A stretch of 64,000 bases of DNA from Streptococcus oralis ATCC 35037 (GTDB taxonomy: Bacteria; Bacillota; Bacilli; Lactobacillales; Streptococcaceae). Location of the stretch: NCBI RefSeq assembly GCF_900637025.1, contig NZ_LR134336.1, positions 698,001 to 762,000 on the forward strand, read 5' to 3'. The notes under the pieces are model-generated. The model was given only the letters and a program-made list of their open reading frames with translations, ran no database searches and was not told the origin of the DNA. Shown here one piece after another: positions 29,283 through 38,974 of this stretch. Position numbers and translations under genes: made by a program. Position 1 is the first letter of the stretch. Every line of letters begins with the position of its first letter.

Positions 29283-29325
29283 AAGGCAATTTTGGTATAA
29301 TAATCATAACAAGGAGGAGTTTCTG

Positions 29326-30000
29326 ATGATAAAAATCTTATTAGTAGAAGATGACCTGGGTCTGTCAAACTCAGTATTTGACTTTTTGGATGATTTTGCA
29401 GATGTCATGCAGGTTTTTGATGGAGAAGAAGGTCTCTACGAAGCAGAAAGTGGCGTTTATGACTTGATTTTGCTTGACCTGATGTTGCCTGAAAAAAATG
29501 GTTTCCAAGTCTTGAAAGAATTGCGTGAGAAAGGAATCACGACACCAGTTCTTATCATGACTGCTAAGGAAAGTTTGGATGACAAGGGACATGGTTTTGA
29601 GTTGGGAGCGGATGACTACCTCACCAAACCTTTCTATCTAGAAGAACTCAAAATGCGGATCCAAGCCCTTCTCAAACGTTCAGGTAAATTTAACGAAAAC
29701 ACCTTAACCTATGGGGATATTGTCGTCAACCTTTCAACGAATGAAGTGAAAGTGGAAGATACTCCTGTAGAACTACTCGGAAAAGAGTTTGAGTTATTGG
29801 TTTATTTCCTTCAAAATCAAAATGTTATTCTTCCCAAGACGCAAATTTTTGACCGTCTATGGGGATTTGATAGCGATACGACGATTTCCGTTGTAGAAGT
29901 CTATGTCTCAAAAGTTCGTAAGAAATTGAAGGGAACAGCCTTTGCTGAAAATCTTCAAACCTTGCGTAGTGTCGGGTATATTTTAAAAGATGTTCAATAA
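29326..30000 (+). CDS. ciaR: Response regulator CiaR
   Basis: A 224-residue OmpR-type regulator: acidic pocket VEDD, phospho-Asp in LILLDLMLP (about D51), Lys in LTKPF, and a winged-helix output domain with TLRSVGYIL. In pneumococcus CiaR binds TTTAAG direct repeats, drives htrA and the csRNAs and restrains competence and beta-lactam lysis. The ATG follows AAGGAGG, and ciaH overlaps its last codons. Confidence 0.97.
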   Translation: MIKILLVEDDLGLSNSVFDFLDDFADVMQVFDGEEGLYEAESGVYDLILLDLMLPEKNGFQVLKELREKGITTPVLIMTAKESLDDKGHGFELGADDYLTKPFYLEELKMRIQALLKRSGKFNENTLTYGDIVVNLSTNEVKVEDTPVELLGKEFELLVYFLQNQNVILPKTQIFDRLWGFDSDTTISVVEVYVSKVRKKLKGTAFAENLQTLRSVGYILKDVQ

Positions 30001-31327
30001 ACTAAAAAAAACATGGTATGCGGATGATTTCAGCTATTTCATTCGAAACTTTGGAGTGTTCACCCTGATCTTCTCTGCTATGACCTTGATTATCCTCCAG
30101 GTCATGCACTCGAGTCTCTACACTTCTGTAGATGAAAAACTCCAAGCCCTTAGTAGCAGTCCCCAAGCGGTTATCCAGTTGGCCCTGAATCGGGCAACTG
30201 AAGAGGTCAAGGATATTCAACCAGCAACAGCGGATGCCAACAAGGCTGAAATCAAACCCAATGTCAGCTCCAATACGGAAGTCTTGCTCTTTGACAAGGA
30301 TTTTAACCAACTCTTACTGGGCAATCGTTTTTTAGGTTTGGATAAGATCAAGCTGGACAAAAAAGAGTTGAATCACATTCGGCAAATCCAAGTTGTCAAT
30401 AGTTACGGTCAGGAAGAAACCTATCGGATGATTTTGATGGAAACCAACTCTTCCTCCGTATCAAGTAACGTCAAGTATGCGGCGGTTTTAATCAATACTA
30501 GCCAGCTCGAGCAAATCAGCCAAAACCACGAGCATTTAATTGTTGTAGTCATGGCTAGTTTCTGGCTCCTGTCTTTAATTGCCAGTGTTTATTTGGCACG
30601 TGTCAGTGTCAAACCCTTGCTGGAAAGTATGCAAAAGCAGAAGTCCTTTGTTGAAAATGCTAGTCACGAACTGAGAACGCCTTTGGCCGTTTTACAAAAT
30701 CGGTTAGAGAATCTCTTTCGAAAACCAGAGGCAACGATTATGGAATCCAGCGAAAGTATCGCTTCCAGTCTTGAAGAAGTTCGCAACATGCGTTTCCTCA
30801 CGACCAATCTTCTCAACCTTGCACGTCGCGATGATGGAATCAAACCAGAAATAGCAGAAGTATCACCACAGTTCTTTAAGACAACCTTTGCTAACTATGA
30901 GTTGATTGCTTCTGAAAATGATCGTATTTTTGAGTATGAAAATCGGATTTATCGTCCTTTCATGACCGATCAGTTGCTCCTAAAACAACTCATGACCATC
31001 TTATTTGACAATGCCATCAAGTATACTGAAGAAGATGGGAAAATTGAGTTTGTAGTCCATGCTACAGATCGTCACCTTTATCTAACAGTAACGGATAATG
31101 GAATTGGAATCTCAGCTACTGATAAGAAGAAAATCTTTGATCGATTTTACCGTGTAGACAAGGCGAGAACCCGTCAGAAAGGTGGCTTTGGTCTTGGACT
31201 ATCTTTGGCCAAGCAGATTGTTGATGCTTTGCGAGGAACGATTAGCGTGAAAGATAACAAACCTAGAGGAACGATTTTTGAAGTTAAAATCGCTATTCAA
31301 TCTCCTTCAAAACGTAAGAATAAATAA
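29990..31327 (+). CDS. ciaH: Sensor histidine kinase CiaH
   Basis: A 445-residue kinase with a first membrane helix at about 20-40, an extracytoplasmic domain to about 180, a second helix at about 183-203, the H-box [15 protein letters not shown] (phospho-His), an N-box [11 protein letters not shown] and a G-box [12 protein letters not shown]. It phosphorylates CiaR and has phosphatase activity. The start overlaps ciaR by 11 bases. CiaH is a hot spot for mutations in beta-lactam-resistant strains; no obvious truncation is present here. Confidence 0.97.
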   Translation: MFNKLKKTWYADDFSYFIRNFGVFTLIFSAMTLIILQVMHSSLYTSVDEKLQALSSSPQAVIQLALNRATEEVKDIQPATADANKAEIKPNVSSNTEVLLFDKDFNQLLLGNRFLGLDKIKLDKKELNHIRQIQVVNSYGQEETYRMILMETNSSSVSSNVKYAAVLINTSQLEQISQNHEHLIVVVMASFWLLSLIASVYLARVSVKPLLESMQKQKSFVENASHELRTPLAVLQNRLENLFRKPEATIMESSESIASSLEEVRNMRFLTTNLLNLARRDDGIKPEIAEVSPQFFKTTFANYELIASENDRIFEYENRIYRPFMTDQLLLKQLMTILFDNAIKYTEEDGKIEFVVHATDRHLYLTVTDNGIGISATDKKKIFDRFYRVDKARTRQKGGFGLGLSLAKQIVDALRGTISVKDNKPRGTIFEVKIAIQSPSKRKNK

Positions 31328-31355
31328 AAAAGACAGTTAGATAACTGTCTTTTTT
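31326..31355. terminator. Bidirectional terminator after ciaH
   Basis: A-run, AAGACAGTTA, short loop, TAACTGTCTT, T-run. It overlaps the ciaH stop codon. Confidence 0.85.
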
Positions 31356-31364
31356 GATAACTAG

Positions 31365-31392
31365 AAAAGAGGTTGGTAGAAGTACCAACCTT
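31365..31392 (-). terminator. Terminator of the DUF3270 gene
   Basis: On the minus strand, AAAGGTTGGTA pairs with TACCAACCT and is followed by CTTTTC, ending at the stop codon of the gene. Confidence 0.6.
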
Positions 31393-31676
31393 TATTTTGA
31401 AAATTTTCGTTTCATCATCTTTCGTTGAAGTTGTAAAAGAGCGAAGCTTGTTGCCATAGCAGCGATAAAGGACAAAGCTGTATTTAATTTTAAGGCTAAA
31501 AAGATAAAACTAAAAAGTGCCATAAAAATACAGAAACAAGCGATATTTACAAAAAATAAAATCTCTTTTAGGTTAGGGCCGACTGGGGCTTCAGGTGTGT
31601 AATCTTGGTAAAGCGGAGTTTGTTTCGATTCGGGAGCTTGTTCAAACTCATAAGCTTCTAGTTTTCTTGCGGACAT
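31392..31676 (-). CDS. DUF3270 family membrane protein
   Basis: A 94-residue protein: polar, acidic N-terminal third (SARKLEAYEFEQAPESKQTP) followed by two hydrophobic helices (about 38-60 and 65-82) and a basic tail (RKMMKRKF). It matches the streptococcal DUF3270 family, always small two-helix proteins of unknown function. The gene is convergent to ciaRH. The minus-strand ATG has AAGGAGAG upstream. Confidence 0.8.
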   Translation of the reverse strand: MSARKLEAYEFEQAPESKQTPLYQDYTPEAPVGPNLKEILFFVNIACFCIFMALFSFIFLALKLNTALSFIAAMATSFALLQLQRKMMKRKFSK

Positions 31677-31786
31677 GATTCTCTCCTTAACAGTACATAA
31701 CTATTTTATCATTTTTTATGCAGAGAATTATTACAGGATTGTTACAAAAACACTAAAGTCTCTTATCATCCTCTAAGTCGCTCTTC

Positions 31787-31815
31787 TTGACACCCACTAG
31801 AGAAAATGATAGCAT
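31787..31815 (+). promoter_or_regulatory. Promoter of the HrtBA-like ABC operon
   Basis: TTGACA at 31787-31792, a 17-base spacer containing TGA, and TAGCAT at 31810-31815. The predicted transcript begins near 31822, giving an unusually long leader of about 240 bases. Confidence 0.6.
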
Positions 31816-31821
31816 GGATGT

Positions 31822-32062
31822 TACACTTAAAAACAGATGACCTAACTTTCTATATTATAAATATACTGAGAAAGGTAAGGATAACTTATATAAATTGATA
31901 GCAAGCTGAGGCTTTTTCCTAAGATGATTTGTTAAGTTGCTACCTGGATACTTTTGAAGAGTATTGATAGGAGTTGTTTTGAATGGATGGAAGGACAGAG
32001 ATTCTGTCTATTGGACTGGGTGGCATTCTTGCTACCTCTGGGAAAAGTAAAAGGAGATAAGC
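31822..32062 (+). ncRNA. Long structured 5' leader of unknown class
   Basis: Several hairpins in tandem: CCTAACTTTCT/AGAAAGGTAAGG (31841-31880), ATACTTTTGAAGAGTAT (31948-31964), GACAGAGATTCTGTC (31994-32008) and GGTGGCA-TTCT-TGCTACC (32019-32036). The last is 20 bases upstream of the AAAAGGAG ribosome site. There is no terminator T-run, and no recognised riboswitch pattern. GGGTGGCA resembles a T-box core but lacks the ACCGCG part. Confidence 0.45.
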
Positions 32063-33118
32063 ATGTATCTTGCTATCAAAGAGATATTACGAAACAAACT
32101 TCGATATAGTTTGATCTTAACGACCATTTTTCTTATCGCTTTTATGGTCTTTTTTATGACCAGTCTAGCTCTTGGTCTTGTGCGAAACAACCGGGCCGCT
32201 ATTGATAATTGGCAAGCGACGGGTGTCGTTTTATCCGACTACGCAAATGATAATTTGACGGCATCTTTTATTCCTGAAAAAGACTACAAGGAAAAGAGTT
32301 CTGAAGAGGCTGCTCCATTGGGTTATATGTTCGCTGTGACCAATCTAGTCGATGGTAGTGAAAAGATTAACGTTTCCATCTTTGCTCAAAACTGGGACTC
32401 TTTTATCTCTCCTAGTTTGACGGAGGGAAGGTACCCAGAAGGGGATGATGAGGTTGTCGTGGATCAGTCTTTTGAGAACTATGGGATGAAGCTAGGTGAT
32501 GCCATTCAGCTCAATGGAAGTGAGACAAGTTACAAGATCGTAGGCCTGACTCAAGGAAATAAATTTTTTACCGAGCCTGTTGTCTTTACGAGTCTGACAA
32601 CTTATTGGACCTTACAAGGAACCTTGAAAGCCAATCGTTCCATCTCTGCCTTGGTATTGAAAAATGACATAGAAGTGACTGGCGACGGACTGAAACAGAT
32701 TTCCATTCCAAAAATGATATCGAAAATTCCTGGTTACACGCCTCAGGTTAATGTATTTTCAGGAATGATTCTCGCTATGATTGTTATCACAGGCTTGATT
32801 GTGGGGATTTTTGTTTATATCATTACCATCCAAAAACTAGGTCTTTATGGAATAATGCGGGCTCAGGGAATACAGATTAAAACCATTGTATGGTCCCTTT
32901 TCTGTCAAATATTCCTTTTGTCTAGTATGGGGATTGTTTTAGCCTTGATGGCAATCGGAGGAGTGATTTTAGTCTTACCAGCTACCTTCTTTTTCTATCC
33001 AAGTTGGATAGCCTACTCTGTCCTAAGCTTGGTAATTTCCTTGATGGCCCTTCTAGGTGGTGTCATTTCACTTCCACGCTTGCTAAAGGTGGACCCGATT
33101 ACTGCGATTGCAGAGTGA
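32063..33118 (+). CDS. ABC transporter permease, HrtB-like (MacB/FtsX superfamily)
   Basis: A 351-residue protein with the topology of FtsX-type exporters: membrane helix at about 17-38, a large extracytoplasmic domain to about 230, then three helices (about 233-258, 280-312, 318-342). The start MYLAIKEILRNKLRYSLI and the end LLKVDPITAIAE are like staphylococcal HrtB, a haem exporter permease. The substrate (haem, peptide or antibiotic) cannot be assigned. The ATPase gene overlaps by 11 bases. Confidence 0.85.
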   Translation: MYLAIKEILRNKLRYSLILTTIFLIAFMVFFMTSLALGLVRNNRAAIDNWQATGVVLSDYANDNLTASFIPEKDYKEKSSEEAAPLGYMFAVTNLVDGSEKINVSIFAQNWDSFISPSLTEGRYPEGDDEVVVDQSFENYGMKLGDAIQLNGSETSYKIVGLTQGNKFFTEPVVFTSLTTYWTLQGTLKANRSISALVLKNDIEVTGDGLKQISIPKMISKIPGYTPQVNVFSGMILAMIVITGLIVGIFVYIITIQKLGLYGIMRAQGIQIKTIVWSLFCQIFLLSSMGIVLALMAIGGVILVLPATFFFYPSWIAYSVLSLVISLMALLGGVISLPRLLKVDPITAIAE

Positions 33119-33812
33119 TAAGGAGAATAGTATGACAACATTGATAGAAATGAATCAAGTGACAAAAACTTACGGGGAAGGAAAGATGAAAGTCGTAGCC
33201 CTGCATGAGACGAATTTTCAGCTAAATGCGGGAGAGTTCGTAGCTATCGTTGGGCCTTCAGGATCTGGAAAGACGACCTTTCTAACAACTCTAGGACAAC
33301 TACAGGAGGCATCGAGTGGAAAGATTCTAGTCAAAGGGAAGGAAACAGGCAGTTTAACGGAGAAGGAAAAAACAGATCTCCGTTTTAGAGAGTTTGGTTT
33401 CATTCTCCAGGCTTCAAACTTAATTCCTTTTCTAACGGTCAAGGAACAGCTGGATTTGATAGACAGACTAGATAAGGGAAAAAATAGTAAAAGTGACCGA
33501 AAAAAGCTCTTTGACTTGTTGGATTTGGAAAAAGTTCAAAATCATTATCCCAAAGCTCTATCTGGTGGTGAACGTCAGCGTGCGGCGATAGCTAGAGCGC
33601 TCTATAACAATCCAAGCATTGTGCTCGCAGATGAGCCGACAGCCAGTCTGGATACCGAGCGTGCCTACCAAGTAACGGAGATGTTGGCTGCCATTGCCCA
33701 TGAACAAGGTAGAGGAGTTGTTATGATTACACATGATACTCGTCTTCTTGATAAGGTTGACCGTATTTATGTCATGAATGATGGCCACCTAGTTGAAAAA
33801 ACACATGCATAA
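33108..33812 (+). CDS. ABC transporter ATP-binding protein, HrtA/LolD-like
   Basis: 234 residues from 33108, but the ATG at 33132 (AAGGAG at 33120-33125), giving MTTLIEMNQVTKTYG, is the likely true start (226 residues). Walker A GPSGSGKTT, signature LSGGERQRAAIARAL, Walker B IVLADEPTASLD and switch His (MITHDT) are all present, so it should be active. It pairs with the permease upstream. Confidence 0.9.
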   Translation: MQSDKENSMTTLIEMNQVTKTYGEGKMKVVALHETNFQLNAGEFVAIVGPSGSGKTTFLTTLGQLQEASSGKILVKGKETGSLTEKEKTDLRFREFGFILQASNLIPFLTVKEQLDLIDRLDKGKNSKSDRKKLFDLLDLEKVQNHYPKALSGGERQRAAIARALYNNPSIVLADEPTASLDTERAYQVTEMLAAIAHEQGRGVVMITHDTRLLDKVDRIYVMNDGHLVEKTHA

Positions 33813-33817
33813 AATAG

Positions 33818-33849
33818 AGTGAATAGTACAAGTTACTGTTCACTTTTTT
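33818..33849 (+). terminator. Terminator after the ABC operon
   Basis: AGTGAATAGT pairs with ACTGTTCACT around a short loop and runs into TTTTTT. Confidence 0.85.
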
Positions 33850-33924
33850 GATTGGGAAAGATAGAAACAAGTTTAACTTTTTGTGAAACTCTCAGTAACC
33901 ATAGCTGATTTTTGAGAAATGTGG

Positions 33925-33930
33925 TATAAT
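33925..33930 (+). promoter_or_regulatory. Extended -10 close to the U32 gene start
   Basis: TGG-TATAAT ends only seven bases before the ATG at 33938, so the transcript would start at or next to the start codon. Confidence 0.6.
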
Positions 33931-33937
33931 TTTTCTT

Positions 33938-34867
33938 ATGGAAAAGATTATCATTACAGCAACTGCTGAAAGTATTGAACAAGTTGAACAGTTACTCGAA
34001 GCCGGAGTAGACCGTATCTATGTCGGTGAGAAAGATTTTGGCCTTCGTCTGCCAACAACCTTTAGTTATGAAGACTTACGCACCATCGCTAATCTCGTTC
34101 ATGAAGCTGGCAAAGAATTGATTGTCGCGGTTAATGCCCTCATGCACCAAGATATGATGGACCGTATTAAGCCATTCCTAGACTTCTTGGAAGAAATCAA
34201 GACAGACTATATTACAGTAGGAGATGCAGGTGTCTTTTATGTGATCAACCGTGATGGCTATTCCTTTAAGACCATCTACGATGCTTCAACCATGGTGACA
34301 AGTAGTCGTCAGATTAACTTCTGGGGTCAAAAGGCTGGCGCCTCTGAGGCTGTCTTGGCCCGTGAAATTCCATCTGCTGAGCTCTTCAAGATGCCAGAGA
34401 TTTTGGAAATTCCTGCTGAAGTGTTGGTTTACGGGGCTAGTGTCATTCACCATTCTAAGCGTCCGCTCTTGCAAAACTACTATAACTTCACGCACATCGA
34501 TGATGAAAAGACACGTAAACGTGACCTCTTCTTAGCAGAACCGAGTGACCCTGAGAGCCATTACTCTATCTTTGAAGACAATCATGGCACCCACATCTTT
34601 GCAAATAACGACCTTGATTTGATGACCAAATTGACAGAATTAGTAGAACATGGTTTCACTCACTGGAAGCTAGAGGGGCTCTACACACCTGGTCAGAATT
34701 TTGTAGAAATTGCTAAACTCTTTATTCAAGCGCGTGGCTTAATCCAAGAGGGCAACTTTAGCCATGACCAAGCTTTCTTGTTAGATGAGGAAGTGCGCAA
34801 GTTACACCCTAAAAACCGTTTTCTCGATACAGGATTCTATGATTACGATCCAGATATGGTTAAATAG
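33938..34867 (+). CDS. Peptidase U32 family protein, TrhP (YrrN)-like
   Basis: A 309-residue protein, the exact length of B. subtilis YrrN/TrhP1 as I recall it. U32 features: AGVDRIYVGEKDFGLRLP, NALMHQDM, ITVGDAGVFYV and a C-terminal THWKLEGLY. TrhP proteins take part in prephenate-dependent hydroxylation of U34 in tRNA. The Cys cluster of the larger U32 partner is absent, as in TrhP1. There is no Shine-Dalgarno, and the promoter suggests a leaderless mRNA. Hairpin terminator after the gene. Confidence 0.82.
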   Translation: MEKIIITATAESIEQVEQLLEAGVDRIYVGEKDFGLRLPTTFSYEDLRTIANLVHEAGKELIVAVNALMHQDMMDRIKPFLDFLEEIKTDYITVGDAGVFYVINRDGYSFKTIYDASTMVTSSRQINFWGQKAGASEAVLAREIPSAELFKMPEILEIPAEVLVYGASVIHHSKRPLLQNYYNFTHIDDEKTRKRDLFLAEPSDPESHYSIFEDNHGTHIFANNDLDLMTKLTELVEHGFTHWKLEGLYTPGQNFVEIAKLFIQARGLIQEGNFSHDQAFLLDEEVRKLHPKNRFLDTGFYDYDPDMVK

Positions 34868-34873
34868 GACACC

Positions 34874-34903
34874 AAAACCCGAAATAAAAATGTTCGGGTT
34901 TTT
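34874..34903 (+). terminator. Terminator after the U32 gene
   Basis: AAAACCCGAA pairs with TTCGGGTTTTT around ATAAAAATG. Confidence 0.85.
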
Positions 34904-34972
34904 CCAGTGTATCCATGAAATAAAAACGGATACATGTTATAATAAAAATAGCTCTTTAATGGAGGTGTTTAA

Positions 34973-35656
34973 GTGGAGAATCTGAAAAAGATGGCAGGTA
35001 TCAAGGCTGCTGAGTTTGTCAAGGATGGCATGGTAGTCGGACTTGGAACGGGCTCTACTGCCTACTATTTCGTAGAGGAAGTAGGTCGTCGGATCAAGGA
35101 AGAAGGTTTGCAGATTACTGCTGTGACAACTTCCAGTGTGACTAGTAAACAGGCTGAAGGACTTAACATCCCGCTCAAGTCGATTGATCAAGTGGATTTT
35201 GTTGATGTGACGGTTGACGGGGCGGATGAAGTAGATAGCCAGTTTAACGGAATCAAAGGCGGAGGTGGTGCCCTTCTGATGGAGAAGGTTGTAGCGACAC
35301 CATCAAAAGAATACATTTGGGTGGTGGATGAAAGCAAACTGGTAGAGAAACTAGGTGCTTTTAAATTGCCTGTGGAAGTAGTTCAGTATGGTGCAGAACA
35401 GGTCTTTCGTCGGTTTGAGCGAGCTGGCTATAAACCAAGTTTCCGTGAAAAAGACGGCCAACGTTTTGTGACCGATATGCAGAACTTTATCATTGACCTA
35501 GCTTTGGATGTCATTGAAGATCCAATTGCCTTCGGGCAAGAATTGGACCATGTCGTTGGTGTCGTAGAGCACGGCTTGTTTAACCAAATGGTGGATAAGG
35601 TCATCGTAGCGGGACGAGATGGGGTTCAGATTTTAACTTCAACAAAAGCAAACTAA
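34973..35656 (+). CDS. rpiA: Ribose-5-phosphate isomerase A
   Basis: A 227-residue protein starting with GTG 34973 after [29 protein letters not shown] and [11 protein letters not shown] form the RpiA active site (Asp, Glu and Lys). It interconverts ribulose-5-P and ribose-5-P. First gene of the nucleoside salvage operon, which yields ribose-5-P from nucleosides; deoB follows after 23 bases. Confidence 0.97.
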   Translation: MENLKKMAGIKAAEFVKDGMVVGLGTGSTAYYFVEEVGRRIKEEGLQITAVTTSSVTSKQAEGLNIPLKSIDQVDFVDVTVDGADEVDSQFNGIKGGGGALLMEKVVATPSKEYIWVVDESKLVEKLGAFKLPVEVVQYGAEQVFRRFERAGYKPSFREKDGQRFVTDMQNFIIDLALDVIEDPIAFGQELDHVVGVVEHGLFNQMVDKVIVAGRDGVQILTSTKAN

Positions 35657-35679
35657 TCAACATAATAAGGAGATACACT

Positions 35680-36891
35680 ATGTCAAAATTTAATCGTATT
35701 CACTTGGTGGTACTGGATTCTGTGGGAATCGGTGCTGCGCCGGATGCCAATAACTTTGTCAATGCAGGAGTTCCAGATGGAGCTTCTGACACACTGGGAC
35801 ACATTTCAAAAACAGTTGGTTTGAATGTGCCAAACATGGCTAAAATCGGTCTAGGAAATATTCCACGTGAAACTCCTCTTAAGACTGTACCAGCTGAAAG
35901 CAATCCAACAGGGTATGCAACAAAATTGGAAGAAGTTTCCCTTGGTAAGGATACCATGACTGGTCACTGGGAAATCATGGGACTCAACATTACCGAGCCT
36001 TTCGATACTTTCTGGAACGGATTCCCAGAAGAAATCCTGACAAAAATCGAAGAATTTTCAGGACGTAAGGTCATTCGTGAAGCCAACAAACCTTACTCAG
36101 GTACGGCTGTTATCGATGATTTCGGACCACGTCAAATGGAAACTGGAGAGTTGATTATCTATACTTCAGCTGACCCTGTTTTGCAAATTGCTGCCCACGA
36201 AGACATCATTCCTTTAGATGAATTGTACCGTATCTGTGAATACGCGCGTTCGATTACTTTAGAGCGTCCAGCTCTTCTCGGACGTATTATCGCTCGTCCT
36301 TATGTTGGTGAGCCTGGAAACTTCACTCGTACGGCTAACCGTCGTGACTTGGCTGTATCTCCATTTGCTCCAACAGTGTTGGACAAATTGAATGAAGCTG
36401 GTATTGATACATATGCGGTTGGTAAGATTAACGACATCTTCAACGGTGCTGGTATCAACCATGACATGGGTCACAACAAGTCAAACAGCCACGGAATTGA
36501 TACACTTTTGAAGACAATGGGACTTGCTGAGTTTGAAAAAGGATTCTCTTTCACAAACTTGGTGGACTTTGATGCCCTTTATGGACACCGCCGCAATGCT
36601 CATGGCTACCGTGATTGCTTGCATGAGTTTGATGAACGCTTGCCTGAAATTATCGCTGCCATGAGAGAAAATGATCTTCTCTTGATTACTGCGGACCACG
36701 GAAATGACCCAACCTATGCTGGAACTGACCACACTCGTGAATATATTCCACTTTTAGCATACAGCCCTAGCTTTAAGGGAAATGGTGTCATTCCAGTTGG
36801 GCATTTTGCAGATATCTCAGCAACAGTTGCGGATAACTTTGGTGTGGAAACTGCCATGATTGGGGAAAGTTTCTTAGATAAATTGGTATAA
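35680..36891 (+). CDS. deoB: Phosphopentomutase
   Basis: A 403-residue protein of the alkaline-phosphatase superfamily: [11 protein letters not shown] metal site, phosphorylated Thr in [19 protein letters not shown] and DHTREY. It converts ribose-1-P or deoxyribose-1-P from PunA and DeoD to the 5-phosphates. AAGGAG ribosome site; one base separates it from the next gene. Confidence 0.98.
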   Translation: MSKFNRIHLVVLDSVGIGAAPDANNFVNAGVPDGASDTLGHISKTVGLNVPNMAKIGLGNIPRETPLKTVPAESNPTGYATKLEEVSLGKDTMTGHWEIMGLNITEPFDTFWNGFPEEILTKIEEFSGRKVIREANKPYSGTAVIDDFGPRQMETGELIIYTSADPVLQIAAHEDIIPLDELYRICEYARSITLERPALLGRIIARPYVGEPGNFTRTANRRDLAVSPFAPTVLDKLNEAGIDTYAVGKINDIFNGAGINHDMGHNKSNSHGIDTLLKTMGLAEFEKGFSFTNLVDFDALYGHRRNAHGYRDCLHEFDERLPEIIAAMRENDLLLITADHGNDPTYAGTDHTREYIPLLAYSPSFKGNGVIPVGHFADISATVADNFGVETAMIGESFLDKLV

Positions 36892-36892
36892 G

Positions 36893-37453
36893 ATGAAACG
36901 CTATTCTTTACTGGTAAGGGGCATTAATGTCGGTGGCAAGAATAAGGTTGTCATGGCGCAACTTCGTCAAGAACTGACAGAGTTGGGAGTGGAAAAAGTT
37001 GATACCTACATCAACAGTGGCAATATTTTCTTTACTTCGACAGATTCCAAAGCCCAATTGGTTGAAAAGTTAGAGGATTTCTTTGCAGTCCATTATCCAT
37101 TTATTCAGAGCTTTTCCTTGCTGAGTCAAGAGGATTTTGAAACGGAACTTGAAAATCTACCTGAATGGTGGACCAAAGATTTGGCACGAAAGGACGTCCT
37201 CTTTTACACGGAGGGCTTGGATGTTGCTCAAGTCATTGAGACAGTTGAAAGTTTGGAACTGAAAGATGAAGTGGTTCATTTTGGAAAACATGGGATTTTC
37301 TGGGGGAAATTCTCTGAAAAATCCTACTATGCAACTGCCTATCACAAGCACTTGCTCAAGATGCCTTTTTATCGCAATATCACCATTCGCAATGCAAAAA
37401 CCTTTGACAAAATCGGTCAAATGTTAACAAATAATAAAGGAGACACACAATGA
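36893..37453 (+). CDS. DUF1697 family protein
   Basis: A 186-residue protein beginning RYSLLVRGINVGGKNKVVMA and containing TYINSGNIFF, the signature of DUF1697, a common family of unknown biochemical function. It lies between deoB and punA with a 4-base ATGA overlap into punA, so it is part of the salvage operon. Involvement in nucleoside metabolism is only an inference from context. Confidence 0.88.
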   Translation: MKRYSLLVRGINVGGKNKVVMAQLRQELTELGVEKVDTYINSGNIFFTSTDSKAQLVEKLEDFFAVHYPFIQSFSLLSQEDFETELENLPEWWTKDLARKDVLFYTEGLDVAQVIETVESLELKDEVVHFGKHGIFWGKFSEKSYYATAYHKHLLKMPFYRNITIRNAKTFDKIGQMLTNNKGDTQ

Positions 37454-38259
37454 CATTTTTAGATAAAATCAAGGAAACAGCTGCTTTCCTGAAAGACAAG
37501 GGAATCCAAGCGCCTGAGTTCGGTCTAATCCTTGGATCAGGACTTGGAGAATTGGCAGAAGAAATCGAAAATCCAATTGTAGTAGACTATGCAGATATCC
37601 CAAACTGGGGCCGCTCTACAGTAGTTGGGCACGCTGGTAAATTGGTATATGGTGAACTTGCAGGGCGTCAGGTCTTGGCTCTTCAAGGTCGTTTCCATTT
37701 CTATGAGGGAAATCCTCTTGAAGTCGTGACTTTCCCAGTACGTGTGATGAAAGTTCTCGGATGTGAAGGTGTCATTGTAACCAATGCAGCTGGAGGTATT
37801 GGATATGGTCCTGGTACCTTGATGGCTATCTCAGACCATATCAATATGACGGGGCAGAACCCATTGATGGGTGAAAACTTGGATGATTTTGGTCCACGTT
37901 TCCCTGATATGTCAAAAGCCTACACACCAGAATACCGTGCAACTGCCCATGAAGTGGCTAAGAAACTTGGTATCAAACTTGATGAAGGTGTCTATATCGG
38001 TGTAACCGGTCCGACTTATGAAACACCTGCAGAAATTCGTGCCTATAAGACATTGGGAGCAGATGCAGTTGGTATGTCCACTGTTCCTGAAGTTATTGTT
38101 GCAGCCCACTCTGGCTTGAAAGTTCTAGGAATTTCATGTATTACGAACCATGCTGCAGGATTCCAAGAAGAACTCAACCACGAGGAAGTTGTAGAAGTGA
38201 CTGAACGTGTCAAAGGTGATTTCAAAGGCTTGCTTAAAGCGATTCTTGCTGAATTGTAA
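37450..38259 (+). CDS. punA: Purine nucleoside phosphorylase (inosine/guanosine type)
   Basis: A 269-residue protein of the trimeric PNP type: GLILGSGLGELAEE phosphate loop, GRFHFYEG, TNAAGGIGYG, VGMSTVPEVI and the base-binding ITNHAAG. It phosphorolyses inosine and guanosine, giving ribose-1-P for DeoB. Complementary in specificity to the hexameric DeoD at 39448. Confidence 0.96.
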   Translation: MTFLDKIKETAAFLKDKGIQAPEFGLILGSGLGELAEEIENPIVVDYADIPNWGRSTVVGHAGKLVYGELAGRQVLALQGRFHFYEGNPLEVVTFPVRVMKVLGCEGVIVTNAAGGIGYGPGTLMAISDHINMTGQNPLMGENLDDFGPRFPDMSKAYTPEYRATAHEVAKKLGIKLDEGVYIGVTGPTYETPAEIRAYKTLGADAVGMSTVPEVIVAAHSGLKVLGISCITNHAAGFQEELNHEEVVEVTERVKGDFKGLLKAILAEL

Positions 38260-38263
38260 TGTC

Positions 38264-38974
38264 ATGAGAGTTCACTTTATTTTACATGAGACATTTGAGG
38301 TTCCAGGCGCATATCTAAAATGGGCTATAGAACGAGGTCATCAAATTACATCAACAAAGGTTTATGAAAAAGAACCTCTTCCTGAAACAATTGACGGGAT
38401 TGATTTTCTGATTGTCATGGGTGGTCCTCAATCACCTGATGAGGATAGAGAAAACTTCCCATACTATGATCCAAAGGCTGAGCTTGCTTTTATGAAAGAA
38501 GCGATTGCAGCAGATATTTATATTGTTGGTGTCTGTCTTGGTGCGCAACTCCTGTCTGTTGCCTATGGTGCGGAGTATGAGCACAGTCCTGAGCGCGAGA
38601 TCGGCGTTTATCCTGTGACATTGACGATACAAGGTCTAACAGATCCTCATGTCAGCTTGTTCGGAAAAAACATAGAAACCGGCCACTGGCACGGTGATAT
38701 GCCAGGGCTGACAGATGAAGCTGTCGTCTTAGCGACCAGTCAAGGTTGTCCACGCCAAATTATTCGCTTCAGTTCAAAACATTATGCCTTTCAGGCTCAT
38801 TTGGAATTTGATCCAGACGCAGTAGAATTATTGATTGCTGCGGATGGTGAGGAGAAATTAAGAGAGCAAAGTGAAAAGTTGCCTTTTGTTCAAACACCAG
38901 AAGAATTACGTGGAAACGATTATTCTGAAATGAATGCAAAACTGTATGCATTTTTAGATTCATTGGTAAACTAG
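38264..38974 (+). CDS. Class I glutamine amidotransferase-like protein
   Basis: 236 residues from ATG 38264, four bases after the punA stop with no Shine-Dalgarno, suggesting coupling. FLIVMGGPQSPDED, nucleophile Cys in VGVCLGAQLL and the catalytic His/Glu in FQAHLEFDPDA define a GATase1 domain of the GuaA/YfeJ type without a synthetase domain. The substrate is unknown. I remember a chloride channel gene near this place in pneumococcus instead, so this gene may be strain-variable. Confidence 0.85.
   Translation: MRVHFILHETFEVPGAYLKWAIERGHQITSTKVYEKEPLPETIDGIDFLIVMGGPQSPDEDRENFPYYDPKAELAFMKEAIAADIYIVGVCLGAQLLSVAYGAEYEHSPEREIGVYPVTLTIQGLTDPHVSLFGKNIETGHWHGDMPGLTDEAVVLATSQGCPRQIIRFSSKHYAFQAHLEFDPDAVELLIAADGEEKLREQSEKLPFVQTPEELRGNDYSEMNAKLYAFLDSLVN

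Noticed and set aside
29280..29296. Possible CiaR site (TTTAAG-N5-TTTGGT) before ciaR
   Set aside because: The second half-site is poor and overlaps the -10 region, not the spacing seen in CiaR-activated promoters.
31948..31964. Possible BOX element end (ATACTTTTGAAGAGTAT)
   Set aside because: Only this short stretch resembles boxC; no boxA or boxB modules are found around it.
32018..32025. GGGTGGCA as a T-box core before the ABC permease
   Set aside because: The ACCGCG half and a downstream terminator are missing; the bases belong to a small hairpin.
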